Shown here one piece after another: positions 38,769 to 46,735 of a stretch of 64,000 bases of DNA. The position numbers and the translations under genes are program-made. The notes under the pieces are model-generated. The model was not told the DNA's origin. It saw only the letters and a program-made list of their open reading frames with translations, and did not search any database. The stretch is from Guptibacillus hwajinpoensis (GTDB taxonomy: Bacteria; Bacillota; Bacilli; Bacillales; Guptibacillaceae). The number at the start of each line of letters is the position of its first letter. Position 1 is the stretch's first letter. The stretch is from assembly GCF_001039475.1 (NCBI RefSeq), contig NZ_LELK01000001.1, positions 407,466 to 471,465 of the forward strand, read 5' to 3'.

Positions 38769-39266
38769 ATGTTATTAAAAACAAAACAGGTTTCAGATGA
38801 ACTTGGTGTAAACCCTACTACTGTTCAGCGCTGGGTAAAGTATTTTGAGTTATCGTGTGAGAAAAATGAAAAAGGCCACTTTCTATTTACTAATGATACG
38901 TTAGAGGAGTTGAAATCAATCAAAAATGATTTGCGAAAGGGTTATTCAATGGAGAAGATTAAAGGGGGAACAAATGAAAAATCTTCTCCCATAAAAGTCA
39001 TCTCACAGGAATCTTTTGAACAAAGACTTGATCGTTTTACTGTAAGATTAGAACAACTTGAGCGTCAGTTAGAAGAAAAAGCGAATGAAGTGATTACAGT
39101 GCAAGTTCTTCAGCATCGATCTGAACTAGATGAACTTGTAAAGAAAGTAACTTCTTTGGAAGAGAAGTTAGTTGAACTTGAAGATCATACGTCTATTCAG
39201 GAGGCAGTAGGTCAGTCGTCGGGCAAAGTAAAGCGTCCATGGATCATGAGTCTATTCAGTTTCTAA
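38769..39266 (+). CDS. RacA-like protein: MerR-type HTH plus coiled coil
   Basis: The first 65 residues are a MerR-type helix-turn-helix (TKQVSDELGVNPTTVQRWVKYF), with a following helical hairpin region. Residues about 80-145 have heptads typical of a coiled coil (LDRFTVRLEQLERQLEEKANEV). The N-terminus resembles B. subtilis RacA, which anchors the chromosome at the cell pole in sporulation, but in B. subtilis racA lies elsewhere. The C-terminus KRPWIMSLFSF is hydrophobic and could touch a membrane or a partner. The assignment to RacA itself is uncertain. Confidence 0.65.
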   Translation: MLLKTKQVSDELGVNPTTVQRWVKYFELSCEKNEKGHFLFTNDTLEELKSIKNDLRKGYSMEKIKGGTNEKSSPIKVISQESFEQRLDRFTVRLEQLERQLEEKANEVITVQVLQHRSELDELVKKVTSLEEKLVELEDHTSIQEAVGQSSGKVKRPWIMSLFSF

Positions 39267-39394
39267 CATCCTAATGGTTCACTTCTGGCCTTATGTCCGA
39301 TATGGATATAAGGTTTTTTGTTTGTCATCAAGGTCACTCTTTATGAAAATCGATAAGATTCTATGTTAGGATTAATATGATAGGAGTGACTGGT

Positions 39395-39754
39395 ATGAAA
39401 CAAGATAAGCTACTACACTTAACGAAAGAGTTATTAGAACTTAATGAAGAAGCGCGAAATCAATATGCCACTAGGACGCATCTTGATGAATATAAAGTTA
39501 ACTTCTACGAGGAAGTTAAACCCTTTGCTGATCGGACGCTTGAACTGTTGAAGGAGTGGGAGCCACTCGCACGTGAATGGGTAATGGAGAATAAGCCTAA
39601 GTATTTGTATCCTATACAGATTAAAAATACGTATGAGAATCTAGAAATGGTGTCAGTAGTTGCTTGGCAAAAAGATACTGGACCAAAGAAGTTTAACGAG
39701 CGAGTGCAATCGATTGAGTTTGTTCTTGAAAAGTTACTCGAACAGGCAGAATAA
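39395..39754 (+). CDS. yppE: YppE family protein (DUF1798)
   Basis: The 119-residue all-helical protein has the DUF1798 pattern YLYPIQIKNTYENLEMVSVVAW followed by KKFNERVQSIEFVLEKLL. It occupies the place of yppE in the B. subtilis order. The ATG at 39395 follows AGGAGTG; an upstream in-frame start at 39377 would place this site inside the gene. Function is unknown. A terminator follows directly. Confidence 0.75.
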   Translation: MKQDKLLHLTKELLELNEEARNQYATRTHLDEYKVNFYEEVKPFADRTLELLKEWEPLAREWVMENKPKYLYPIQIKNTYENLEMVSVVAWQKDTGPKKFNERVQSIEFVLEKLLEQAE

Positions 39755-39779
39755 ACGAGCATTGCGCTGCTCGTTTATC
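39753..39779 (+). terminator. Intrinsic terminator after yppE
   Basis: ATAAACGAGCA and TGCTCGTTTAT form an 11-bp stem. Only a short T-rich sequence follows, so efficiency is uncertain. Confidence 0.6.
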
Positions 39780-39863
39780 GACTTAATTCTAATTTCACTT
39801 ACCGTATTGAATGTATAATAATTCCCATTCTAGAGAAACACTATAGAAAAAGGGAGTGACACA

Positions 39864-40118
39864 ATGACTGCTTACTTATGTCCAAGATGTAAAACAAATC
39901 GAATGAGATTTAATAAAATTGAACAACGAGCAACATCAGTAAAGCTGGATCCTGAAACTGGAGAAGTTGTATCAGTAATGGAAGAAGGTGCGACGGATCC
40001 CTTTCATCTAGCCTATAAAGGACCTGAAATGCGCATTCAGTGTGCAGCTTGTGGAGAAATAGGCGACGAAGAAACATTTGTTCAATTTGCACGTTCTCAT
40101 CCTCGGTCCAGTTCTTAA
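39864..40118 (+). CDS. Small zinc-ribbon protein of unknown function
   Basis: The 84-residue product has two CxxC knuckles, C7-PR-C10 near the N-terminus and C54-AA-C57 ([12 protein letters not shown]), the spacing of a zinc ribbon with a beta-hairpin insertion between. AAAGGGAG precedes the ATG by 9 nt. I know similar short proteins from Bacillaceae annotated only as hypothetical. It stands alone between a terminator and the next gene, 50 nt away. Confidence 0.72.
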   Translation: MTAYLCPRCKTNRMRFNKIEQRATSVKLDPETGEVVSVMEEGATDPFHLAYKGPEMRIQCAACGEIGDEETFVQFARSHPRSSS

Positions 40119-40169
40119 CCCATAGTCCTCCTAATATCGTGGTATAGTGGAATAGCAGGAGGGGATTGA

Positions 40170-40667
40170 ATGTTTGATCCAACGATTTATGAGAACGTGA
40201 AAGTCGTTCTTGAAGGGGAATTGTATGATCGGGATCTTGAAGGAGAGATCTCGATTATTAATCGAAAGGATCTTGTTGATCTTGCATCGTTATCACGTAT
40301 GTACGAAGTACAGTTCAATGAGAATCCTCAAGTTAGAGTAACCATTGGACTGTTTGCTGATCTGGCAAACTTCAGTGCTGAACAGCTTCAAATCGAAAAT
40401 AGTAATCCAGGCTGTGAAATTAACATAAGTTTTGACGTGTTGATTTCAGATACAGAGGAATGTGCAAAAATTGAGGAAGACATTAGAAGCATTTGGGGTT
40501 ACAGGCCTTCAATTCAGCAGAAGGTTTCTTTTGTTTATAATCAAGAGGAAGAGCTAACTAGTCACATCCAACTAGAATTCAACCGACGTATTAATGAGGA
40601 TCAAATCAGTGACCTTTCAGAACTTATTGAATATGCAGTGCAAACATCGCAGTTACTTGATGAATAA
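40170..40667 (+). CDS. Uncharacterised acidic protein
   Basis: The 165-residue protein is acidic and seems soluble, with alternating strand-like segments (VRVTIGLFADL, CEINISFDVLIS, QKVSFVYNQEEEL, SHIQLEFNRRI) and a C-terminal helix. I do not recognise a family. GCAGGAGGGG precedes the ATG, so expression is likely. A terminator shared with the convergent SASP gene follows. Confidence 0.72.
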   Translation: MFDPTIYENVKVVLEGELYDRDLEGEISIINRKDLVDLASLSRMYEVQFNENPQVRVTIGLFADLANFSAEQLQIENSNPGCEINISFDVLISDTEECAKIEEDIRSIWGYRPSIQQKVSFVYNQEEELTSHIQLEFNRRINEDQISDLSELIEYAVQTSQLLDE

Positions 40668-40670
40668 AGA

Positions 40671-40695
40671 AGAAGGCGGATTTCTCCGCCTTCTA
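40671..40695. terminator. Bidirectional terminator between the 40170 gene and the SASP gene
   Basis: GAAGGCGGA and TCCGCCTTC with a TTTC loop; the A- and T-rich flanks are modest. Confidence 0.65.
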
Positions 40696-40718
40696 TATCC
40701 ATACTATTCGGTTAATAA

Positions 40719-40922
40719 TTAGTTACTTCCGCCGCCCATTTGCTGTTCAGCCATTTGGACAAGGCGCTTTGTAATTTCTCCTCCAACAGATCCGTTAGAG
40801 CGAGCTGTGGAGTCTGGACCAAGTTGTACGCCAAATTCGCTAGCAATTTCGTACTTCATTTGATCTAAAGCTTGTTGTACACCAGGGACTACCAGATTGT
40901 TTGAGCTATTATTGTTTGCCAT
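40719..40922 (-). CDS. Alpha/beta-type small acid-soluble spore protein
   Basis: These proteins coat and protect spore DNA and are later degraded by the GPR protease. The 67-residue protein has the GPR cleavage region [14 protein letters not shown], the [23 protein letters not shown]-binding block and a Gly-rich end. A strong AGGAGG site precedes the ATG. The exact paralogue (sspA, B, C or D) cannot be told from sequence alone. Confidence 0.95.
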   Translation of the reverse strand: MANNNSSNNLVVPGVQQALDQMKYEIASEFGVQLGPDSTARSNGSVGGEITKRLVQMAEQQMGGGSN

Positions 40923-41096
40923 GTTGTGTACACCTCCTTGACTAATATGATGCTCAAAACCATAAATTCATATACGACGATTAAAGAGGAACATAATGGT
41001 AGAATAATACTTATATAGTTCAGAATATTTAAAGGATTTAGTCATTTTATATCGAATTGTTTACATAATGATTTGTGTATTGGAGGAGATGACAAG

Positions 41097-41261
41097 GTGG
41101 AACGTTTTGTGAAGAAGTCTGGTTTGTATCAAAATCCTGAAAAGAGAAGGTGGGAGTACTGGATGGTATCACAAGGAGGGAACAAAGTCCTTGTTTCTTG
41201 GCTATGTTGGAGTGCACCAAAGGATGTAGTGGAGAAGTGGAAAGTTTCCAATGCTTGTTAA
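41097..41261 (+). CDS. Small protein of unknown function
   Basis: The GTG at 41097 lies 8 nt after GGAGGAG and gives 54 residues; an in-frame TTG at 41073 would place the ribosome-binding site inside the gene. The protein is basic with many Trp (RRWEYWMVSQGGNKVLVSWLCW). I do not recognise it. Good translation signals and a terminator 2 nt after the stop support it as a real gene. Confidence 0.62.
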   Translation: MERFVKKSGLYQNPEKRRWEYWMVSQGGNKVLVSWLCWSAPKDVVEKWKVSNAC

Positions 41262-41263
41262 TT

Positions 41264-41290
41264 AATAACCGCTCTCGGCGGTTATTTTAT
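41264..41290 (+). terminator. Intrinsic terminator
   Basis: AATAACCGC and GCGGTTATT flank TCTCG and are followed by TTATTTT. Confidence 0.8.
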
Positions 41291-41468
41291 TTTGTTAGGA
41301 TTATAAATGGTGATTAAATTAGAAAACGGTTATCGCGACTATAAAATATAGGTATTAAATTTACTCCTCATTCGCTATAATAGGGTTCGAATCAGGTCCT
41401 TTGTACTAGACATCCCAAAAGAAAGTAATACGAACAATCTAAATAGCATGAAAGAAAGAGGAGCATCC

Positions 41469-42677
41469 ATGATTCAAAAAAAGAACTGGCTAATTACATT
41501 TGTTGTCATTATGACAGCTACTTTATTTCCTGAAACGCTATTTGCTCAACAATCACCAGATATTAAAAGTGAAACCGCTATTCTAATTGATGGAAAAACA
41601 GGTCAAGTACTCTTTGAGAAGAGTAGTGAAGAAGTAATGTACCCTGCAAGCATTACAAAAATTGTTACTGCATTGATGGCAGTAGAATCAGGGAAAATGA
41701 ATGATATGACAAAAGTGAGCAAGAAAGCAAGAGAAGTAGATGGGACGAGAGTATATCTTGAAGAGGGAGAAATGGTCCCATTAGATAAGTTAGTGAAGGG
41801 TATGCTAGTTAATTCAGGGAACGATGCTGCTATTGCAATTGCTGAACATTTAAGTGGAAGCGTTGATTCTTTTGCAGATGACATGACTACGTTTGTAGAA
41901 GAGGAAGTAGGAGTGAAAAGTAGTCATTTTACAAACCCTCATGGACTCTTTGATGAAATGCATGTGACGACAGCAAAAGATATGGCGAAAATTACGCAGT
42001 ATGCGATGAAGAATGAGCAGTTCAAGTCCATTTTTGGTATTAATGAATTTGAATGGAGCGGCGATAATTGGGATACAACGTTAATTAATCATCATCGTTT
42101 ATTGCTGGATTATGATTTTGTGACAGGTGGAAAGAATGGATTTGTTTCAAAATCAGGATTTACACTTGTTACTACAGCTACTAAAGATAATCAGGAATTA
42201 ATTGCTGTTACGATGAAAGCAAACGATGACCAAATTGCTTATCAAGATACGCTAGCTCTAATGAACTATGGTTTCGAAGCTTTTTCTCCAGTCCTATTTG
42301 AAAAAGGGACTGAGCTTGCAGAACGAGATAATGAAACATATTCTTTAGCAGAAGAACTAACGCTTTTTCAACAAGATAATCAAACGGTACAGATTAACGT
42401 AAATGATTCCGGAAAGCTAGTGAGTGATACAGGAACTATTGAATCAGTCCTTGATTCTGAATGGTTATCTAGATCTAATGTAGAAGCAGAAGCAGCTCCT
42501 TCTTCAAAAGATGTGACAGAAGTTGCCGTCACTACTAATGAAGAAAACAATACTTTTACATTATCTAGCGAGTTGATCTTTTATATTGGCATCAGTATTT
42601 TTACTGTTATCATGGTTGCTTTATTTATTGGAAGGGCAAAACCACCTAAAAGAAGGTCAAGAACTTTTCCTTACTAA
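41469..42677 (+). CDS. D-alanyl-D-alanine carboxypeptidase, DacF-like
   Basis: This low-molecular-weight PBP trims the terminal D-Ala of peptidoglycan stems. The ATG at 41469 follows GAGGAG. The 402-residue product has a signal peptide (about 1-27), the active-site S61-I-T-K64, S116-G-N118, and K222-N-G224 in place of the usual KTG, then a beta-rich C-terminal domain and a membrane helix near 375-395 with a basic tail. The membrane-anchored tail is unlike the amphipathic anchor of DacA. It is followed by a strong terminator and MITE-2 copy 2. Confidence 0.88.
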   Translation: MIQKKNWLITFVVIMTATLFPETLFAQQSPDIKSETAILIDGKTGQVLFEKSSEEVMYPASITKIVTALMAVESGKMNDMTKVSKKAREVDGTRVYLEEGEMVPLDKLVKGMLVNSGNDAAIAIAEHLSGSVDSFADDMTTFVEEEVGVKSSHFTNPHGLFDEMHVTTAKDMAKITQYAMKNEQFKSIFGINEFEWSGDNWDTTLINHHRLLLDYDFVTGGKNGFVSKSGFTLVTTATKDNQELIAVTMKANDDQIAYQDTLALMNYGFEAFSPVLFEKGTELAERDNETYSLAEELTLFQQDNQTVQINVNDSGKLVSDTGTIESVLDSEWLSRSNVEAEAAPSSKDVTEVAVTTNEENNTFTLSSELIFYIGISIFTVIMVALFIGRAKPPKRRSRTFPY

Positions 42678-42689
42678 TAAATTCACACA

Positions 42690-42719
42690 AAAAAAGGACC
42701 CCACTGGGTCCTTTTTTTC
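42690..42719. terminator. Bidirectional terminator after the DacF-like gene
   Basis: AAAAAGGACCC and GGGTCCTTTTT flank CACT; runs of A and T on both sides. MITE-2 copy 2 is inserted directly after the T-run. Confidence 0.9.
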
Positions 42720-42728
42720 TAATCATTT

Positions 42729-42812
42729 AGCTAAGTTAATGAATAGTGTTGATTTTTGGCTCATTCGAATGAGCCGAAAATCCAGAAATCAACAATATGA
42801 GCTAACATAGCT
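42729..42812. mobile_element. MITE-2 copy 2, 84 bp
   Basis: The ends (AGCTAAGTTAATGAA and its counterpart AGCTAACATAGCT at the right) and the internal GTTGATTTTTGGCTCATT and GAAATCAACAATATGAGC blocks match the copies at 6267 and 58714. The flanks AATCATTT (42721-42728) and AATTATTT (42813-42820) agree at 7 of 8 positions. The right end overlaps the stop codon of the flavoprotein gene. Confidence 0.82.
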
Positions 42813-43731
42813 AATTATTTAAATAAAATGATAAACATTTAACTGCTGTCATGCCCTGACCTACAGAAGAGGCGATGCTTGATAAGAGGGGCCGAGTGCA
42901 AACATCTCCGGCTGCATAGACATAAGGGAGTGACGTTTCTCCAACAGACGTACAGGTTATATATCCTTCATCGTCAAGTGAAATGCCATCCTTAAATGCG
43001 TATGTATTTGGTTCAACTCCAATTCGAATGAAGACGGCGTCTACTGTAACTGTTGAGGTGCTCTCTAGAGTCGCCAGGGTTAATTGTTTTCTATTTCCAC
43101 CTTGGATGTTTGTGACAACCGTATTTGTAATGACATTAATATTGGCGTGTTGTATAACTGGATCTGTAAATTCTTTTCTAGCCTTAAATTGTTCGGATCG
43201 ATGAATTAATGTGACGTTAGATCCTGCTTCTGCAAGTAGAAGAGCCCCCTCAAAAGCGCGATCTCCTCCTCCAATGACAGCCACTTCTTTTCCTTTAAAT
43301 TTATCTTTGTCTCTCGTAGCAGAGTACACTTCGTTCCTGTCAATCATTTCTTGTTCACCAGGAACTCGCAATTTTCTAGGAGAAGAACCAGTGGTGACTA
43401 GAATTGAACGAAACTCATAAATAGCATTCTTATTAGAGGAAATCCTTTTTTTATCCCAATCAACCCAATCAACCTTACATTCAGTTTCAACGTTAAAGGC
43501 AATTTTTTGAGCGTGCTGTTTAAAATGTTCTTGTAGCTCAACGCCGTTTTGGACAATCCTACCTGGGTAATCAATGATCTTGTTATGAATGTCAGTTAAT
43601 TGTCCGCCAATTTCTGATCTTGCTTCAAGTAAGAGATGGTTAACACCCAAACGCTTAGCCCATATTGCAGCTGAAATACCAGCGGGTCCACCGCCAATAA
43701 TGAGTAGATCGATTTTAATTGGTTCAATCAC
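42811..43731 (-). CDS. Thioredoxin-reductase-like FAD/NAD(P) oxidoreductase without the CxxC
   Basis: The 306-residue flavoprotein has the FAD motif IIGGGPAGISAAIWA at the N-terminus, the NAD(P) motif VAVIGGGDRAFEGALLLAEAG in the middle and YVYAAGDV at the C-terminus, the plan of low-molecular-weight thioredoxin reductases. The redox-active CATC sequence is absent; that region reads YSATRDKDKFKG. This suggests a ferredoxin-NADP-reductase-like role or a bacilliredoxin-reductase-like (YpdA) role. I prefer the GTG at 43731, which has ATGAGGGGG upstream; other starts up to 43764 would overlap the upstream gene. Confidence 0.82.
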   Translation of the reverse strand: MIEPIKIDLLIIGGGPAGISAAIWAKRLGVNHLLLEARSEIGGQLTDIHNKIIDYPGRIVQNGVELQEHFKQHAQKIAFNVETECKVDWVDWDKKRISSNKNAIYEFRSILVTTGSSPRKLRVPGEQEMIDRNEVYSATRDKDKFKGKEVAVIGGGDRAFEGALLLAEAGSNVTLIHRSEQFKARKEFTDPVIQHANINVITNTVVTNIQGGNRKQLTLATLESTSTVTVDAVFIRIGVEPNTYAFKDGISLDDEGYITCTSVGETSLPYVYAAGDVCTRPLLSSIASSVGQGMTAVKCLSFYLNN

Positions 43732-43742
43732 AGATTTCCCCC

Positions 43743-44276
43743 TCATTTCCATGTTGAAAGCCACTTCTCGAATTCTAGCCAGTTACTCACACGAGGCACA
43801 TCGACTTGTTGATTATATTCATAGCTCATTGCCACAGCAGTTCTACCTGTTTTATTAAATGCAACCAAGTTATGTGGGGCATCATCAAAAAGTAAGTCTC
43901 CTCGAATCATTTCTTTACGATGAGAGAAGATTAAATTTCTTTTCCCAATGAAAGGGAGGTGCTTTTCCACCCACAATTCCTTTTCAGTATATGCGTATGT
44001 ACGACTACTTGTAACGATTAGTACATCGTAGTGGTTGCAGAGTCGTTTGAGTACGTCGATTGCATAGGGGAGAGGTTCTAAATGTAGAAATAAACCAGGC
44101 TCATCTAGGTAATCGTATATTTTCTCTCCACATTCAGCTTTCACATAATCCTCTGATCGCCAGCACAGCAGCTTGTCTACAGATAAATCGTCATTATAGT
44201 CTTCGTTGTATCGCTTATGCCATTCTGACATTAGATTACAAATAACCGAGTCCATATCAATTAGTAATGTTTTCAT
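43743..44276 (-). CDS. 5'(3')-deoxyribonucleotidase-like HAD phosphatase (YqfW-like)
   Basis: The HAD nucleophile motif is D7-M-D9-S-V near the N-terminus (LLIDMDSVICNL), motif 2 is VTSS, and motif 4 is LLFDDAPHN. The 177 residues and the WHKRYNEDYNDDLS cap segment match the NT5C nucleotidase family, to which B. subtilis YqfW belongs. It presumably dephosphorylates deoxynucleoside monophosphates in the cytoplasm. It lies 11 nt upstream of the flavoprotein gene and is likely co-transcribed with it. Confidence 0.82.
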   Translation of the reverse strand: MKTLLIDMDSVICNLMSEWHKRYNEDYNDDLSVDKLLCWRSEDYVKAECGEKIYDYLDEPGLFLHLEPLPYAIDVLKRLCNHYDVLIVTSSRTYAYTEKELWVEKHLPFIGKRNLIFSHRKEMIRGDLLFDDAPHNLVAFNKTGRTAVAMSYEYNQQVDVPRVSNWLEFEKWLSTWK

Positions 44277-44348
44277 TAGCTCACTTCTTTCCTATCACAT
44301 TCCACTTTACTATAACAGTGAACAGTATTCTCGACAATTCTTCACAAA

Positions 44349-44377
44349 GAAAGCAAGAACCTAATGGTCCTTGCTTC
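44349..44377 (-). terminator. Intrinsic terminator of the yjcZ-like gene
   Basis: On the minus strand AGCAAGGACC and GGTTCTTGCT form a stem with one mismatch, followed by TTCTTTG. Confidence 0.65.
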
Positions 44378-44382
44378 TGTTA

Positions 44383-44544
44383 CTAGCATTTAACGAATGC
44401 TGTTCCTACAATAATAAGTAGGATAAAAAGAACAACAATGAGCGCAAACCCATTTCCTGCAGGGCGGCATGGCATGCCATACCCAGCTCCAGCTACAGGC
44501 TGGTAAGGTTCATTTCCGTAAGGTGCATTGTTTGCATGATGCAT
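44383..44544 (-). CDS. YjcZ family small membrane protein
   Basis: This 53-residue protein has a short Gly/Pro/Tyr-rich N-terminus and one membrane helix with the hallmark GNGFALIVVLFILLIIVG, ending FVKC. That is the YjcZ/sporulation family, found in many copies in Bacillaceae and often linked to spore formation. AAGGGGG lies 7 nt before the ATG. It is a single-gene unit. Confidence 0.88.
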   Translation of the reverse strand: MHHANNAPYGNEPYQPVAGAGYGMPCRPAGNGFALIVVLFILLIIVGTAFVKC

Positions 44545-44660
44545 GTAAGGTCCCCCTTTAATTTCTCTTTCTTTACCACTGTATGTATTCGTCTATAAAA
44601 GATATAGGCAAGAGCGGAGACGAAAGAGAAATTAGGTGAAAAACTAGAAAAAACCTCCTA

Positions 44661-46040
44661 TTAAGAACTGATTCCCTTGTCTTTTACTTGTTGTTTTAAG
44701 AAGTTAAATCGATAGTCATCTGTCAGTTCTTTCACTTCCTTACTCAAGAACAAGATTGCGATTACGTTAGGTACTACGAACAATGCTAAAGTAATATCGA
44801 CTAGCTCCCAAATAAATTGAAGGCCACCGATTGCACCTACAAAAATAGAAAGGATATAAACAAATCTCATTACTCTTGAAAAAGGGAGCCCAAATAAATA
44901 TTCAGCTTGTTTCTCTCCGTAAAAAACAAGAACGCCAATCGTGCTAATAACAAATATTAATAGTAAAGAGGAAACAAAAATAGGTCCCCACGTTGGTCCC
45001 ATCAATCCTGAGAAAGCATCTGACACCATGTCGGCTGCATTAGCTGGTTTAACATCCTTCCATGCTCCTGACAGGAGTACAGTGAAAGCTGTGATTGTAC
45101 AAAGCACAATCGTATCAATAAAAACGCTGAAAATACCCCATAATCCTTGCCTGCACGGATGTGGTGTATGTGCGGCAGAGTGAGCAATGGATGCTGTACC
45201 CATACCGGCTTCATTTGAATAAAGTCCTCTAGCTAGTCCCCAACGTACAGCGGCTGCAAATCCAGCACCTGCAAACCCACCAGCTGCAGAAATAGGCTGA
45301 AATGCATGAACGAAAATCAATTTCATTACCTCTGGGAATTGATCAATATTAATTGCCATTACACCGATAGCCCCTGCGATATATGTAAGAACCATAAAAG
45401 GAACAATCTTTTCTGCAACCGCACCAATCCTTTTAATTCCCCCGAATACAACGATGGAGATCAAGACAATTAATATGGCTCCAGTGACCCAAGTAGGAAG
45501 GCCAAATGAGCTTTCGGTAAGTGTTGAAATGGAGTTCGTTTGCACCATTACACCAGGAATAATTTCAATCATTAGTCCAAATGCGAAAAGTGATGAAGCA
45601 AACTTCCATCCAAGTCCTTTTTTTATGTAGTACATTGGTCCGCCGACGTATTCGCCATCCTTTTTTTCTTCTCTGTATTTGATACCAAGAACGATTTCAG
45701 AGAATTTTGTTGACATACCAATAATGGAAACAACCCACATCCAGAAAATAGCGCCAGGTCCACCAAATGCAATCGCAACGGGTACTCCGACTATATTTGT
45801 GGCACCAGCAGTAGATGCGAGAGCGGAAGCAAAAGCTTGAAATGGAGAGATCGTTCCATCGCCTTTTTCCTTCTCAAATATTTTACCGATGGTATGTTTT
45901 AGTGCATGTGGGAAGAACAAGATCTGAAAAAAACCTAGGCGAATCGTTAAAAACAAACCACCTCCCAGTAGTAATATCATCATAGGATAGCCCCAGATGA
46001 AAGCTGAAAATTCAGTTACAGCATTTAAAATACTATCCAT
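44661..46040 (-). CDS. Alanine/glycine:cation symporter (AGCS family)
   Basis: The 459-residue protein has about ten to eleven membrane helices and the AGCS hallmarks TNIVGVPVAIAFGGPGAIFWMW and ARGLYSNEAGMGTASIAHSAAHTPHP, with the usual internal GG(I/L)KRIG motif. These carriers import alanine or glycine with sodium or protons. The first motif has ATNIVGVP where most members have GTGNIVGVA. Close relatives include B. subtilis AlsT, but the substrate here is not decided. An intrinsic terminator is not obvious downstream. Confidence 0.92.
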   Translation of the reverse strand: MDSILNAVTEFSAFIWGYPMMILLLGGGLFLTIRLGFFQILFFPHALKHTIGKIFEKEKGDGTISPFQAFASALASTAGATNIVGVPVAIAFGGPGAIFWMWVVSIIGMSTKFSEIVLGIKYREEKKDGEYVGGPMYYIKKGLGWKFASSLFAFGLMIEIIPGVMVQTNSISTLTESSFGLPTWVTGAILIVLISIVVFGGIKRIGAVAEKIVPFMVLTYIAGAIGVMAINIDQFPEVMKLIFVHAFQPISAAGGFAGAGFAAAVRWGLARGLYSNEAGMGTASIAHSAAHTPHPCRQGLWGIFSVFIDTIVLCTITAFTVLLSGAWKDVKPANAADMVSDAFSGLMGPTWGPIFVSSLLLIFVISTIGVLVFYGEKQAEYLFGLPFSRVMRFVYILSIFVGAIGGLQFIWELVDITLALFVVPNVIAILFLSKEVKELTDDYRFNFLKQQVKDKGISS

Positions 46041-46163
46041 TCAACATCTCTCCCTATTTTTGGTTATATAGTAAATATCCACAATAAGGGAGCGCGAAAC
46101 GTTTTTTCCATTATCCTACAAATATGAGCACAAAGACTTAGGGTTAATTTAGGACTTGGACAA

Positions 46164-46191
46164 AAAGAAACAGCCGGAGTATCCGGCTGTG
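46164..46191 (-). terminator. Intrinsic terminator of the coat-protein pair
   Basis: On the minus strand ACAGCCGGA and TCCGGCTGT flank a short TAC loop and run into TTTCTTTTTG. Confidence 0.88.
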
Positions 46192-46193
46192 TG

Positions 46194-46475
46194 TTAGTGA
46201 ACTTGTGGAGGTTGGTTATCTTGAGGTGGCGGTGCACTAAGTTGGCTTCTAACTTGTTGAATTTCGTTTGGTTGGGCAGCAGCAGCGGGTTGGTAATAAC
46301 CTTTTTGTTTCGCGTATTGATAAAGATTGTATTGTCTTTGCTCATCTGTGTTTCGAATTTGTTGCAAAGCTTGACGAAGTTGCTGATTATCAGCTTGTGA
46401 AATGACGTTGCCATAGCTGCTTAAGCTACTGTTTAGTACGGATAGATAGTCATTAACCATATCTTTCTCATTCAT
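46194..46475 (-). CDS. CotF-like spore coat protein
   Basis: The 93-residue protein matches the coat F domain: MVNDYLSVLNSSLSSYGNVIS, QALQQIRNTDEQRQYNLYQYAKQKGYYQPA, then a Pro/Gln-rich tail. Proteins of this type are in the inner coat of Bacillus spores. AAGGAGGG precedes the ATG. It follows the related small gene at 46487 by 11 nt, and the two look like the two halves of a helical CotF unit. Confidence 0.88.
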   Translation of the reverse strand: MNEKDMVNDYLSVLNSSLSSYGNVISQADNQQLRQALQQIRNTDEQRQYNLYQYAKQKGYYQPAAAAQPNEIQQVRSQLSAPPPQDNQPPQVH

Positions 46476-46486
46476 AAGACCCCTCC

Positions 46487-46672
46487 TTAACTTAAAAAGC
46501 CCATTAATTGTTGTTTCGTATTTCGTGCATCCTGTGCGTCATTTTGTAGCATTTGCTTCAATTGTGGACACGTACAGGATTGAGCGTAAGAATCCAATTT
46601 GTTGGCGAGCGTATCGTGTCCACCAATCATATGACGAAGATTTTGAAGTTCAAGTTCGTTTAATTGCGCCAT
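46487..46672 (-). CDS. Small CotF-associated spore coat protein
   Basis: The ATG at 46672 lies 8 nt after AAGGAGG and gives 61 residues: MAQLNELELQNLRHMIGGHD, then a helix with CTCPQLKQMLQNDAQDARNT. The ELQNLRHLIG motif and Cys-x-Cys-Pro are typical of short proteins encoded before cotF-like genes and of the N-terminal half of coat F proteins. Upstream in-frame residues are not homologous. It is translated with the 46194 gene. Confidence 0.82.
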   Translation of the reverse strand: MAQLNELELQNLRHMIGGHDTLANKLDSYAQSCTCPQLKQMLQNDAQDARNTKQQLMGFLS

Positions 46673-46735
46673 ATTGCTTCCCTCCTTAAATTCAATCATT
46701 TTTATTATGAAGAAAAGGGAGGATTCTATACACCA

